From Candidatus Kuenenia stuttgartensis (GTDB lineage Bacteria; Planctomycetota; Planctomycetia; Planctomycetales; Planctomycetaceae): a DNA stretch of 64,000 nucleotides. Each line of letters begins with the position of its first letter. Positions within the stretch are counted from its first letter, which is position 1. Position numbers and translations under genes: made by a program. Shown one piece after another: positions 8,867-18,075 of the stretch. The notes under the pieces are model-generated. The model saw only the letters and a program-made list of their open reading frames with translations, was not told the origin of the DNA and searched no databases. Where the stretch lies: NCBI GenBank assembly GCA_945904015.1, contig CAMDPK010000012.1, positions 1-64,000 on the forward strand, in the 5' to 3' direction.

Positions 8867-10765
8867 TCACAGCACCGACTTCACCTTCTCCAGGAACTCG
8901 GTGTTGGACGGGAAGCGGTCGAGTGTCTTGCTCAGCATTTCCATCGCTTCGACAGGACTGAGCGAGATCAGGCTGCGGCGGAGCATCACGATGCTGTCGA
9001 ATTGCAGTGGGTCGTACAGCTTTTCCTCGTGCCGCGTGCCGGATTTGGTGATGTCGATGGCCGGCCAGATGCGGCGGTCGGCCAGGTCGCGGCTGAGGAC
9101 CAGTTCCATGTTGCCGGTCCCTTTGAACTCCTGAAAGATCGCGTCGTCGGCGCGGCTGCCGGTTTCGATCAGGGCGGTCGCCACGATCGTCAGCGAGCCA
9201 CCTTCCTCGAACTGCCGCGCGGAGCCAAACATCTTTTTCGGGATGTCGAGAGCACGCACGTCGAGACCGCCGGTCGCGGTGCGGCCGGTGTTCGTCCATT
9301 TGTTGAACGCACGGGCCGTGCGGGTGATCGAGTCCAACAGGATGAACACGTTCTTGCCCTCTTCGGCCAGCCGCTTCGCTCGTTCCATGACGAGCTGGCT
9401 GATGCGGACGTGACTTTCGGTCTCGCTGTCGAGCGATGACGCGACGACTTCGCCGCGCACATGCCGGCGCATCTCGGTGACCTCTTCGGGCCGCTCGTCG
9501 ATGAGCAGCACGATCAGGTGCATGTCAGGATGATTGCGGCTGACCGACTCGGCGATCTCTTGCAGCAGCATCGTCTTGCCGGTTCGCGGCGGAGCAACGA
9601 TGAGCGCGCGTTGGCCTCGGCCGACCGGCGTCAGCAGGTCCATCACACGCATCGTTATCGGCTTGGGGCCGATCTCCATCTTGATGCGCGAATTGGGCGA
9701 GATCGCCGTAAGGTCGTCGAACTTTTTGACGTTCGCGTAGTCTTCAACCGACATGCCGTCGATGTTCTCGACCGCCTTCAGTCGCGGACCTTGCCCACGA
9801 GCGCCAGTGCCGACCTTGCCAAGGATTCGCACACCTTCGCGCAGCAAACACTTCTCGATGAGCGAACTGGAGACGAACGGATCGCTCTCTTGCGAGCCGT
9901 AATTCTTCTTCGCATCGCGGAGGAAACCGTATCCCTTGGGATGCAGTTCGAGGATGCCATCGTAATCGACCACTTGTTCGTCGGGAGAAATCTCGTCGCC
10001 GCGCGAGCGGAAGCCACCGGGATCGCGCTGACCGAACTCGCCGCGCGGTTGATAACCACGCTGTTGGCCGCCGCCGTATCCGCGCTGTGGTTGTTGTCCG
10101 TAACCGCCGCGCTGCTGGCCTCCACCGTATCCGCGTTGTGGACCACCTTGGCCGCCACGTTGACCGTATCCGCGTGGTGGGCCGCTTTGGCCTTGGCCGT
10201 TGCCGCGTGGCGGCGGTGCATTGCCGTAGTCGCGTTGACCACCTTGAGGCATGTTGTTGTTCACTTCACCATTGCCACGTCCGCGACGACGACGGCGGCG
10301 GCGACGAAACTGGCTGTCGTCTTGCTGGCCCGGTTGGCCTCCACCTTCGGAAGGCGCACCGCCCCCGTCTTGGTTCTGATTGGGATAGCCACCACCCTCT
10401 TGCGGGTAGTAGCCCTGCTGGCGGTCGTCGTAGCGCACCGGGCCGGCGTCATTCTGTTGAGCTTGCGGCGGACGAGGTGCGGGAGCGTTGTTGTCTTCGG
10501 GAAAAACGATGTCGTCGTCCACGTTGGCTCCAGAGCGGCCGTCGTCGTGACGCGAGCGTCCACGGCGTTCCGGCGGCGGATCGAGAAAAGCGGGAGGCGA
10601 AATCACTTCGATAGAATCGACTTTTGAGTCGTCGGAGCGATTTTCCAAAGCGGTGCCTTCAGCGGCGTCCGCGTCTTTGGGCTTGCGAGTGGTGCGTCGT
10701 CGCACGGTGGGTTTTGCGGTGGAGCGACTCGCGGTGCGAGTCGGCCTTTTCTTCGGTGCCGGCAT
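8867..10765 (-). CDS. rho: Transcription termination factor Rho with a long disordered N-terminus
   Basis: Rho is the hexameric RNA helicase that ends transcription of untranslated RNA. The 632-aa protein has a conserved core: cold-shock-like RNA-binding domain (about 264-352), Walker A PPRTGKT (392-398), Walker B LIVLLIDERPEE (about 417-428), Q-loop SLDSETESHVR and R-loop DSITRTARAFN (about 478-488). Residues 1-263 are an extension of low complexity: a basic Lys/Arg/Thr segment, an acidic linker, a run of eight or more arginines (about 153-161), then repeated GGQQRGY and QRGGYG motifs (about 180-245). Its promoter is probably the strong one at 11456-11483, giving a leader of nearly 700 nt. 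Identity is certain. Confidence 0.97.
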   Translation of the reverse strand: MPAPKKRPTRTASRSTAKPTVRRRTTRKPKDADAAEGTALENRSDDSKVDSIEVISPPAFLDPPPERRGRSRHDDGRSGANVDDDIVFPEDNNAPAPRPPQAQQNDAGPVRYDDRQQGYYPQEGGGYPNQNQDGGGAPSEGGGQPGQQDDSQFRRRRRRRRGRGNGEVNNNMPQGGQRDYGNAPPPRGNGQGQSGPPRGYGQRGGQGGPQRGYGGGQQRGGYGQQPQRGYGGGQQRGYQPRGEFGQRDPGGFRSRGDEISPDEQVVDYDGILELHPKGYGFLRDAKKNYGSQESDPFVSSSLIEKCLLREGVRILGKVGTGARGQGPRLKAVENIDGMSVEDYANVKKFDDLTAISPNSRIKMEIGPKPITMRVMDLLTPVGRGQRALIVAPPRTGKTMLLQEIAESVSRNHPDMHLIVLLIDERPEEVTEMRRHVRGEVVASSLDSETESHVRISQLVMERAKRLAEEGKNVFILLDSITRTARAFNKWTNTGRTATGGLDVRALDIPKKMFGSARQFEEGGSLTIVATALIETGSRADDAIFQEFKGTGNMELVLSRDLADRRIWPAIDITKSGTRHEEKLYDPLQFDSIVMLRRSLISLSPVEAMEMLSKTLDRFPSNTEFLEKVKSVL

Positions 10766-11597
10766 ACATGAAACCTATCAAGAAAAACGAATTTCACCGG
10801 CCGAGACTCTTCTCGCACCGGCGTCGCATCGGACAAGCTTGCGATCCGCTTCGCGCAACATCCTCTTCCGCCGAAGGGGAGTTGCCCGAACCGGGCCAAA
10901 CTTCCGACGCGACCTATCGCCCAGCCGAACACGCTCGGCGAGCCTTTCGCGTTGAACTGCGGATGCGGTGAAGCATCCCAGACGCTGAAAACGCACAGAA
11001 ACCCTCATTGACGGTTTGAGGAACCGCGGTCGGAGGCCACATGACCTCGCGGAACCGATCTTGGGTCGGCGCTGTGCTGATTAGCACTGCGGCCGAGAGC
11101 CAGGAAATCACCTGAGAACTGCGGGGAGATTCCGCTCACAATCGAAACGAAACAACCGACCTCACGAACTGACGGCTAGCGGATGTTTCAGTGCTCGTCG
11201 CGGGCAAAAGAATCACCAAACGAATGCACCCAGGACTCAGACTTCACTCACTCCCGTTCCATTGGGGGGAGTAGCGGCACCGAGTCATCTCTTCCCGGAC
11301 AGCCAGCAATTTATTGGCTCGCAGCCACCGAAGTGGCATGATCGTCCGCCCCAATTCGCGAGGCCAAACGCAGCGGAAACCACGAGCAATTTCAGAGAGC
11401 TAGCTGGTCGAGACCCCAGGAAGAAGCGGGCGTCTCATGCTCAAGCAACGGGGGTAATATAGTCCGGGCCATCAGTGTGTCAATTGTTCTCCCAGAGTTT
11501 CCCGGAACTTGTCAGAACCGCTTCCGGGTCAGAGCAGGTTGTTCCGAGGGTCGTGGATTTCGCCCAATGACCCGAAGCGAGTCGCTGATCGGTCGGG
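10766..11597 (-). other. Long intergenic region and probable rho leader
   Basis: 832 bp with no convincing coding sequence on either strand; the short open frames present lack ribosome-binding sites and plausible protein composition. On the minus strand it starts from the promoter at 11456-11483 and contains possible hairpins: CCAC-TTCG-GTGG (about 11325-11336) and ACTCCC...GGGAGT (about 11245-11270). I found no tRNA, RNase P, tmRNA or SRP RNA signature. It may be an autoregulatory rho leader or hold a small RNA. Confidence 0.5.
11456..11483 (-). promoter_or_regulatory. Sigma-70-like promoter upstream of rho
   Basis: On the minus strand a perfect -35 TTGACA (11483-11478) is separated by 16 bases from a -10 TATATT (11461-11456). 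Transcription would start near 11448 and run about 680 nt before the rho start codon. This is the best consensus promoter I saw in the window. Confidence 0.65.
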
Positions 11598-12647
11598 CTA
11601 TGCCCCGCCAATCAGTGGCAGCGAAACCGCCTCTCCTGTGCGAGCCGAGATCAAACAGGCTTCACAGATTTCGACAGCCGCACGACCTTCGGTTCCGCCG
11701 ACTTTTGGAGCACGTTGTTCGCGAATGCTGTCCACGAATTCTTGGATCACGCCGATGTGTGGAAACAGACGAATCGGCGACTTCGGCTCCTTGAGATAAT
11801 CGAACCGCTCCGGCGAGTAGATCCGCTCCCACTTGTCCCCTTTGCCGAGATCGAGGAACTCAAAGTTTTCCAAGTCGAACATCGCGTCGCGTCCGAAGAC
11901 TTGGAAACGAACTTCGCTGCTGGGCAGGCTCGGCGATGGCAGTTCCGTCGTGATCCACATGTGAGCCATGATCCCGCCTTCAAATTCGATCTGAGCCATC
12001 ACCGACTGCGCCGGAGCGGGAACGTCGCTGAAAGTCGTTACTTGCGCAAACACTTTCACGGCGTTGCGTCCCGTCAGCCAGCGCAGGAAGTCGGCGTTGT
12101 GCGACGCCATCCCCATGAACAAGCCGCCGCTGCGCGGGTCGGCCATCCACGGCCGCTCCTCGAACAACTGCTTCGTCAGCGGCAGTGGAAACGCCGAGAC
12201 CGTTCGCATCATGTGGATCGGCCCGATCGTTCCGTCGTCGATCAGTTGCTTCGCTCGCTGAGTGATCTTGCGAAATCGTTCGGTCTTCACGACGGCCAGA
12301 TTCACTCCGGCTGCCGAACAATCGGCGATCATTTGATCGCACTCAGCGACCGTCGGAGCCATCGGCTTCTCCGCGAGCACATGCTTCCCCGCCGCTGCCG
12401 CCAACCGAGTCAGTCGCGGCCGATCTTGATCGGGAGTCGCCAACACCACGGCCGCGACATCCGCGCGAGCCAGCAGTGACTCGACCGTCGGCTCACACGG
12501 CGCGCCGTAGTCGGCCGCCAACTTCTCGGCCCGTTTGCCTCCTGTGATCGCAATCAACTTGCAACCAGTAGCGTGATGACTGACGACCTCGCTGTAGGTC
12601 AGCCCCATGAACCCGCTGCCAATCATCCCGATGCCGACGGTTTCCAT
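11598..12647 (-). CDS. Gfo/Idh/MocA family oxidoreductase (cytoplasmic)
   Basis: A 349-residue NAD(P)-dependent oxidoreductase. The N-terminal Rossmann fold carries IGMIGSGFMGLTYSEVV (about residues 6-22); the EKPMAPT motif (about 94-100) includes the conserved lysine, and the C-terminal domain follows from about residue 120. There is no signal peptide, unlike the second family member at 25120. Such enzymes oxidise or reduce sugars and inositols; substrate cannot be inferred. Its ATG is 17 bp downstream of the stop of the PQQ/NHL gene on the same strand, so the two are probably co-transcribed. Confidence 0.9.
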   Translation of the reverse strand: METVGIGMIGSGFMGLTYSEVVSHHATGCKLIAITGGKRAEKLAADYGAPCEPTVESLLARADVAAVVLATPDQDRPRLTRLAAAAGKHVLAEKPMAPTVAECDQMIADCSAAGVNLAVVKTERFRKITQRAKQLIDDGTIGPIHMMRTVSAFPLPLTKQLFEERPWMADPRSGGLFMGMASHNADFLRWLTGRNAVKVFAQVTTFSDVPAPAQSVMAQIEFEGGIMAHMWITTELPSPSLPSSEVRFQVFGRDAMFDLENFEFLDLGKGDKWERIYSPERFDYLKEPKSPIRLFPHIGVIQEFVDSIREQRAPKVGGTEGRAAVEICEACLISARTGEAVSLPLIGGA

Positions 12648-12664
12648 GCGTGTCTCCTTGGAGG

Positions 12665-14755
12665 TTACTTCTTCTTGAACTTTTGGAATCGTTTGCCATC
12701 GACCTCGGCCACGAGCAGGTTGCCGGCCGAGTCGAACGTCAGCATGTGCGGCACCTCAAATTCTCCCGGAGCCTGACCCTTCTGGCCCAAGCGTTGAACG
12801 ACTTGGCCTTCGGCATCGAGCCGCAACACTTGATGCGCAGCAGCATCGGCCACAAAAACGTGGCCGTCGCCGTTGATCGCCAAGCCATACGGCGCGAAGC
12901 CGGTCCACTGACCCAACGCCTTCCCCTCCGCATCGAACAGTTGAATCCGCTCGTTCTCCCGATCGCCGACGAGCAAGCGGCCTTTCGAGTCCATGATGAT
13001 CGCATGCGGCAGATTGAACTCGCCGAGTTCCTTCCCGCGCGTTCCCCAGGTTTTCAGCAAGCGTCCCGCCGCCGAGAACTTGACCACTCGGCTGTTGCCG
13101 TAGCCGTCGCTCACGAACACATCGCCGTTGGCTCCGAAGGCGATGTCCGTCGGCCGATCGAATTCGTCCGTTCCCGTTCCCGCCTTTCCGATTCCCAGCG
13201 ACAGCAGCAGTTTTCCGGAAGGGTCGAACTTCATCACTCGGTGATTTCCGATGTCGGTGATCCACACGTTGTCCTGACGATCGACTCGCAGCCCATGCGC
13301 CTTCCCAATGAGATCATCGCCCCACGACCGGAGCAGTTTTCCGTTGGCATCCACGCAGAGAATCGGATGTTTGCCACGGTGAAACAGAAAGACCTCCCCG
13401 ATGCTGTTCGTCGCCACGGCCGAGCACGGTCCCAGCGAATAATCCGCCGGCAACTTGGGGAAGTCCTTGACCGGCTCGAAGGCAACGGTGCTATCCGCGA
13501 TGCAGTACAGATGCCCGTGAGTGCGCAGAAAAAGTTCGCCGTGAGCCGGTGCGAGCGCGGCGTAGGTCGCCTCCCCCACGCTGTTCGTGGCGAGGAGTTC
13601 AAACTTCGGTGCCGCTCGCACGACGTAGGTGTCCCCCTCCAGATTGCTGACGTACAGCTTTCCGTCAGCCAGCAGAATCGAGCCCCACAAGTTGCCGCCG
13701 AGCCGCTCTTGGAAGACCGGTTCGCCGGTCTCGGCTTTGAGGCACTGGAGAATCCCGGTTGCGTCGGCCAGATACAAAAAACCGTCGTGAATGATGCCGC
13801 TGCTGACTCGTTGCGGGTTCTTCGTTTCGGTGCGCCATAGTCGGTGCGAGTCGGTGACGTTCCCCGAGCCACCCGCTCGAATGGCAACGGTGGGACCGTT
13901 GTGGCCGGAGACTCCGACGATTACTCGACCGCCGGCTCCAAGGATCGGCATCGCGTAGACCTCGTTGCCGAGGCCATCAATCTGCCAGAGCGTTTTCCCA
14001 CTTGCCGGGTCGTAGCCTTTGAAGAAGCCGACGCCGCCGATTTTCTCACCCGGTAACGGCATGACCAGTTCGTCGTGATCGCCGGCTCGCACGACAACCG
14101 GAGTGCTCCACGAGCCAAAGACCGGACTGTTGATCGGCGTTTCTTCCGAGGTCCACACCGTCTTTCCGGTTTCGCGATCAAGACCGTAAAGAATGGACGG
14201 CGTCCCCGGCCCGTGAAACACGATCACCAGATTGCCGTGCAGAACCGGACTGCCACCATTGCCCCAGCGGCTAAGGACCGGGCCGAGATCGCGATGCCAC
14301 AGCCGCTTGCCATCCAGCGAACAGGCGAGGATTCCGCCCGACGCGAAGTTTGCAAACACTGCTTTGCCGTCGGTCACGGCTGAAGCACTGCACGGCGGGT
14401 TCTGTCCGTGCGAAGTCTCTTCCACATCGCAGGTGACTTCCTGCTGCCACAGCGTCTTGCCGGTCTTTCGATCCAGAGCAATCAGCGCCCGCCGCTTACC
14501 TTTGTCCAACCCTTGAGTCAGAAAGATTCGATCGTCCCAAACGATCGGCGTCGAATTGCACGGCTCCGCGAGCGGCACCTTCCAGCGGATGTTCTCCCTC
14601 GCACTCCATTTCACGGGCAGCGCCGTCTCGCGGCTGATTCCCGTCCCATCTGCGCCGCGCCATGCCGGCCAGTTTTCGGCGGTTGCCGAGTCAGCGATCA
14701 GGTGGGCCACACCACAGAATCCAACGAGTACCAGCAGTTGCCGCGCGAGGTTCAT
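12665..14755 (-). CDS. Secreted PQQ-type beta-propeller fused to an NHL-repeat propeller
   Basis: A 696-residue exported protein with an N-terminal signal peptide (about 1-26). Residues about 28-410 form a PQQ-like propeller (WPAWRGADGTG near the start, repeated GKTLWQ and GKTVWT strands) of the kind seen in planctomycete quinoprotein-like proteins. Residues about 440-690 contain NHL-type repeats (FDRPTDIAFGANGDVFVSDG, FNLPHAIIMDSKGRLLVGDR, APYGLAINGDGHVFVADA). Two propellers in one chain suggest a periplasmic scaffold or binding protein rather than a dehydrogenase; PQQ ligands were not verified. It is followed 17 bp later by the Gfo/Idh/MocA gene. Confidence 0.85.
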   Translation of the reverse strand: MNLARQLLVLVGFCGVAHLIADSATAENWPAWRGADGTGISRETALPVKWSARENIRWKVPLAEPCNSTPIVWDDRIFLTQGLDKGKRRALIALDRKTGKTLWQQEVTCDVEETSHGQNPPCSASAVTDGKAVFANFASGGILACSLDGKRLWHRDLGPVLSRWGNGGSPVLHGNLVIVFHGPGTPSILYGLDRETGKTVWTSEETPINSPVFGSWSTPVVVRAGDHDELVMPLPGEKIGGVGFFKGYDPASGKTLWQIDGLGNEVYAMPILGAGGRVIVGVSGHNGPTVAIRAGGSGNVTDSHRLWRTETKNPQRVSSGIIHDGFLYLADATGILQCLKAETGEPVFQERLGGNLWGSILLADGKLYVSNLEGDTYVVRAAPKFELLATNSVGEATYAALAPAHGELFLRTHGHLYCIADSTVAFEPVKDFPKLPADYSLGPCSAVATNSIGEVFLFHRGKHPILCVDANGKLLRSWGDDLIGKAHGLRVDRQDNVWITDIGNHRVMKFDPSGKLLLSLGIGKAGTGTDEFDRPTDIAFGANGDVFVSDGYGNSRVVKFSAAGRLLKTWGTRGKELGEFNLPHAIIMDSKGRLLVGDRENERIQLFDAEGKALGQWTGFAPYGLAINGDGHVFVADAAAHQVLRLDAEGQVVQRLGQKGQAPGEFEVPHMLTFDSAGNLLVAEVDGKRFQKFKKK

Positions 14756-14829
14756 CGTGTCCGTCCTCTCGAAAGAGAAATGGGTGTTGTGATCCGATCA
14801 TCGCGATGCAAGAAGTCGCTTGCCAGCAA

Positions 14830-14907
14830 GTAGGGTGGGTCGAGTCATCGAGACCCACCAAATTGTTCGCCGTATGCGGTGGGTCTCGATGGCTCGACCC
14901 ACCCTAC
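14830..14907. repeat. Inverted repeat, GTAGGGTGGG theme, containing the M81 stop codon
   Basis: Arms 14830-14859 and 14878-14907 are about 30 nt and nearly perfect complements, with an 18-base loop. The minus-strand TAG at the right tip (14906-14904) is the stop codon of the M81 peptidase gene. The 3' side faces the start of the PQQ/NHL gene, 75 bp away. Confidence 0.85.
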
Positions 14908-16379
14908 GAAGGGAATGTCGTGTGCATGTCGAGCGGATAGGTCGGTCGCGGAATGCGTTTCCAGTCAAACGCTGTCAGGTCCGACTGCGTTGTGCCGGGC
15001 GAGTCCACTCGGATCAAGCCACTGCGCCAGCGGCTGAAGAATTGGAAGTTGCTGGCGGTCTTGAGGACGACCATTTTGGCGTCGGCGATGTCCAGACCCA
15101 GATGCGTGTAAAGCACCGGATGATTGACCGCGAAGCTCCGGTGATCGAGCAACGCGATGCGAATCGAGCCGACCGCCAGCAGCGCTGTCCGTTTCAAATC
15201 GCAAATTCCGCGATCCAGCAGATCGACCGTGAATCCCAGCGACACCGCCGCAACGCGGCCGGTGACTCGCACCGGCTGACTGAAAATGTGGTCGAGCTTT
15301 CCACCGAGATCGACTGTGATTTCCGCTCCAACGCCGGCCGTGATTGCGGCATCGAGAGCTTCGGTATCAATCATCGGCACAAACGCGAGCGACGAGATTT
15401 GTTGTTCAAGCATCGCCTTCAAGATGCAGGTGCTGTCGCCGGGTGCTCCGCCGTAAACCGAGTCGCCGGTGTCCGACAGAATGACCAAGCCGCGATCAGC
15501 CGAGTCCGCTTGGCGAACTGCCTCGGCCGGTGCGACACGCTCGGATCGCCAGAACTGATCGCGCAAATTCCACGCCTTGTCGGCGATCTCGGCCGCGAGT
15601 GAATCGGCCAACGCGGCATCGTTGTTCGTGTGAACGATGACCGACCAGCCCCCTTCGGCAACGTCCAGCCACGGCTGCATCGGATACGGCGAGACATCGA
15701 GCACTCCACGACGGCTTTCCATCTGCCGAGCCAAATCGAACCACTCTTGCATCGGCCCGGACGACGTCAGGAACTGATCCTGCGGCGTGATCATCGGGAT
15801 CTTTCGCCAGCGCACGGTCGGACGAATCTCGCCGCGCAACATCCGAAACAGTAGTCGAGCCACCTTGCGTCCCGTCGCCGGTGGATCGTGCGGCTGAGTT
15901 TCATGGCCGACCAGCAAGTCGGCGCACTCGACCATGCGGCGTGTGATGTTGGCGTGATGATCGAACGCGACGACGACCGGAACGTCGCGACCGACGACTT
16001 CACGCACCGCCTGCAAGACATGCCCCTCGACGTCGTCCTCGTTCGCGGACGCAGCCGCGCCGTGTAGCGACAGGAACACGGCATCGAGCGGCAACGACTG
16101 TTTCAGCCCCGTGACCAATCGCTCGGTGAGAAAGTCGAGTGTCTCCGTCGTGATCGTTCCGCCGGCACTCCCCCACGCTCGAATGATCGGCAGCAGTTCG
16201 ATCGGCTCAGTCTGCTCGGCCGCGACTTCGAGGAAGCCCCCGATCGGTCCGACTCCGCGCATTCGCTCCAGAATCTCATCGCCGAAGTACAAGCCGTAGG
16301 CTTCAAAGTCGGAGCGATCCGCCACCAGCGGACTGAATGAGTCGGTTTCCTGAGCCACCTCGGCAATCGCGATCCGCAT
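14904..16379 (-). CDS. M81 family metallopeptidase (MlrC-like)
   Basis: A 491-residue protein of the MlrC/DUF1485 family, first known from microcystin degradation. It begins MRIAIAEVAQETDSFSP, has the expected SLHGAAASANEDDVEGH (about 133-149), FDHHANITRRMVECADLLVG (about 168-187) and HETQPHDPP segments with candidate metal ligands, and the family C-terminal domain with SDTGDSVYGGAPGDST (about 303-318). Most planctomycete members probably act on short or modified peptides; substrate is unknown. No signal peptide. The stop TAG is embedded in the adjacent inverted repeat. Confidence 0.9.
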   Translation of the reverse strand: MRIAIAEVAQETDSFSPLVADRSDFEAYGLYFGDEILERMRGVGPIGGFLEVAAEQTEPIELLPIIRAWGSAGGTITTETLDFLTERLVTGLKQSLPLDAVFLSLHGAAASANEDDVEGHVLQAVREVVGRDVPVVVAFDHHANITRRMVECADLLVGHETQPHDPPATGRKVARLLFRMLRGEIRPTVRWRKIPMITPQDQFLTSSGPMQEWFDLARQMESRRGVLDVSPYPMQPWLDVAEGGWSVIVHTNNDAALADSLAAEIADKAWNLRDQFWRSERVAPAEAVRQADSADRGLVILSDTGDSVYGGAPGDSTCILKAMLEQQISSLAFVPMIDTEALDAAITAGVGAEITVDLGGKLDHIFSQPVRVTGRVAAVSLGFTVDLLDRGICDLKRTALLAVGSIRIALLDHRSFAVNHPVLYTHLGLDIADAKMVVLKTASNFQFFSRWRSGLIRVDSPGTTQSDLTAFDWKRIPRPTYPLDMHTTFPS

Positions 16380-16398
16380 GTCGTCTCCTCAGCGTCTT

Positions 16399-16463
16399 CG
16401 TAGTTTGGACGCCTACGTCCGAATCCGCCTTTGGCGGAACCGGACGTAGGCGTCCGGTCTACG
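16399..16463. repeat. Inverted repeat between the M81 and ceramidase-like genes
   Basis: Arms 16399-16421 and 16441-16463 (GGACGCCTACGTCCG and complement), with an inner hairpin CCGCCTTTGGCGG. It lies between divergent genes, so it is not a terminator for either. Confidence 0.8.
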
Positions 16464-16545
16464 ATTCGATTTGAATGTCGCGCCTCCAGGCTACAATCCG
16501 CGACGTCGTAGCCCAAGCATCAGCACCTCGCAGGAGTTTTTCAAA

Positions 16546-17943
16546 ATGACTCGGCCCACCACTCGTCGCCAGTTTCTTCAAACCACCACGTCGGCGCTCG
16601 CCCTCGAGGTGGCCTTCGGCAACGTGCCAGCGTTCTCGCAAGAGAATCCAGCCTGGAAAGCCGGAGTCGCCAAGGCGGTCATCACGCCGGAGAAATCGGT
16701 GTGGCTGGCCGGCTACGGATCGAAGCGAGCACCAGACGGCAAACTGCACGATCTGTGGATGAAAGCGCTGGCCCTCGAAGACAACGCCGGCCATCGCGCG
16801 GTGTTGATCACCAGCGATTTTCAAGGCGTGCCGAAGGTGATGAGCGATCGTGTCTTCGAGCAGCTTCAAAAACAGTTCAAGTTGGAACGCACGCAGGTCA
16901 TGTTTACGTTCTCGCACAACCATTGCGGCCCGCGGCTCGGCGATGACCTGATCGACTACTACCCCGTCGAAACCGAGCAAGAAGCGCTCGTCGAGGAATA
17001 CACTGCGCAGATGGTGACGAAGACCGTCGCGATGGTCGGCGAGTCGCTCTCAAAGCTGACTCCCGCGAAACTGCAAATCGGCGAGGGCAAAGCGACCTTC
17101 GCGGTCAATCGCCGCAACAACCGTGAGGCGGACGTGCCCGATCTGATCGCGAAGGGGACGCCGCTCGTCGGGCCGGTCGATCATTCGGTGCCGGTGCTGA
17201 CGGTGACTCGGCCGGATGGAAAGCTCGAAGCAGTGCTCTTCGGCTACGCCTGTCATCCGACGACGCTCAGCTTTCTGACGTGGTGCGGCGACTATCCCGG
17301 CTTCGCGCAGCTTGAGATCGAGAAGGCTCATCCCGGCACGACGGCGATGTTCGTCAACACCTGCGGCGGCGACCAAAACCCGCTGCCGCGTCGCAAGGTG
17401 GAGCTCTGCGAAAAGTACGGACACATGCTGGCCGTCGGAGTCGAGGAAGCGTTGAAGCAGCCGCTCAAGCCGGTCTCGTCGGGTCTGCGCACCGCATTCG
17501 AGATCATCGACCTGCCGTATCTGAAGAACGTCACGCGCGATGAGCTGACCGAGCTTTCAAAAGATCTGACCGGCATCAAAGGTCGCTGGTCTCGGCGATT
17601 GCTGAAGAAGCTGGATGCCGGCGAAAAATTCGAGTCGGGGTATCCGTATCCGGTTCACGCCTGGCGGCTTGGCAAGGAAATGCTGGTTGTCGGCATGGGT
17701 GCCGAGACCGTCGTTGACTACGCCCTCCGCTTCAAACGCGAGTTCGGCGAGGGCACGTGGGTCATGGGTTACGCCGACGACATGATCTCGTACATCCCCT
17801 CGCGCCGCGTCTGGCAAGAGGAGGGCTACGAAGGGGGCTACAACCTCTTCGAGTACGGTCGCCCCGCCTACCGTTGGGAGGGAGGCATCGAAGACCGCAT
17901 CTCCGCGTCGGTTCACAAACTTGTGAAGCAAGTCCGCGAGTGA
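16546..17943 (+). CDS. Neutral/alkaline ceramidase-like protein, Tat-exported
   Basis: A 465-residue protein from ATG at 16546 (AGGAG at 16532-16536), beginning with a twin-arginine leader (TTRRQFLQTTTSALA). The mature part matches the N-terminal domain of neutral ceramidases: FTFSHNHCGPRLGDDL (about 121-136) and CHPTTLS (about 235) provide histidines expected for the metal site, and NTCGGDQNPLPR follows at about 270. Planctomycetes encode many such proteins lacking the C-terminal domain of true ceramidases; hydrolysis of an N-acyl or amide bond is likely but the substrate is unknown. Confidence 0.85.
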   Translation: MTRPTTRRQFLQTTTSALALEVAFGNVPAFSQENPAWKAGVAKAVITPEKSVWLAGYGSKRAPDGKLHDLWMKALALEDNAGHRAVLITSDFQGVPKVMSDRVFEQLQKQFKLERTQVMFTFSHNHCGPRLGDDLIDYYPVETEQEALVEEYTAQMVTKTVAMVGESLSKLTPAKLQIGEGKATFAVNRRNNREADVPDLIAKGTPLVGPVDHSVPVLTVTRPDGKLEAVLFGYACHPTTLSFLTWCGDYPGFAQLEIEKAHPGTTAMFVNTCGGDQNPLPRRKVELCEKYGHMLAVGVEEALKQPLKPVSSGLRTAFEIIDLPYLKNVTRDELTELSKDLTGIKGRWSRRLLKKLDAGEKFESGYPYPVHAWRLGKEMLVVGMGAETVVDYALRFKREFGEGTWVMGYADDMISYIPSRRVWQEEGYEGGYNLFEYGRPAYRWEGGIEDRISASVHKLVKQVRE

Positions 17944-17950
17944 TTCGATT

Positions 17951-18058
17951 GAGTGCAAAGTGCAGAGTGAAAACTGCAAAGTGAAAAATGACGAACAGGA
18001 GAATCTCGTTTCATTCAGATTTTGCACTTTTCAGTCTTCACTCTGCACTTTGCACTGC
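17951..18058. repeat. Inverted repeat, AT-richer GAGTGCAAAGTGCAG theme
   Basis: Left arm about 17951-17992 and right arm about 18024-18058, imperfect, built from repeats of GCAAAGTG/CACTTTGC. It lies between the convergent ceramidase-like and rlmN genes and could act as a bidirectional terminator. Composition differs from other repeats in the window. Confidence 0.7.
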
Positions 18059-18075
18059 GTTTCGCCTGATCTGCA

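Noticed and set aside
9461-10627. Long plus-strand open frame of 388 codons opposite rho
   Set aside because: It is the antisense of the GC-rich rho gene; hydrophobic Ala/Val/Leu content mirrors Gln/Gly/Arg codons.
11262-11799. Short plus-strand open frames in the rho leader region
   Set aside because: No ribosome-binding site, poor composition, and they overlap the end of the Gfo/Idh/MocA gene on the other strand.
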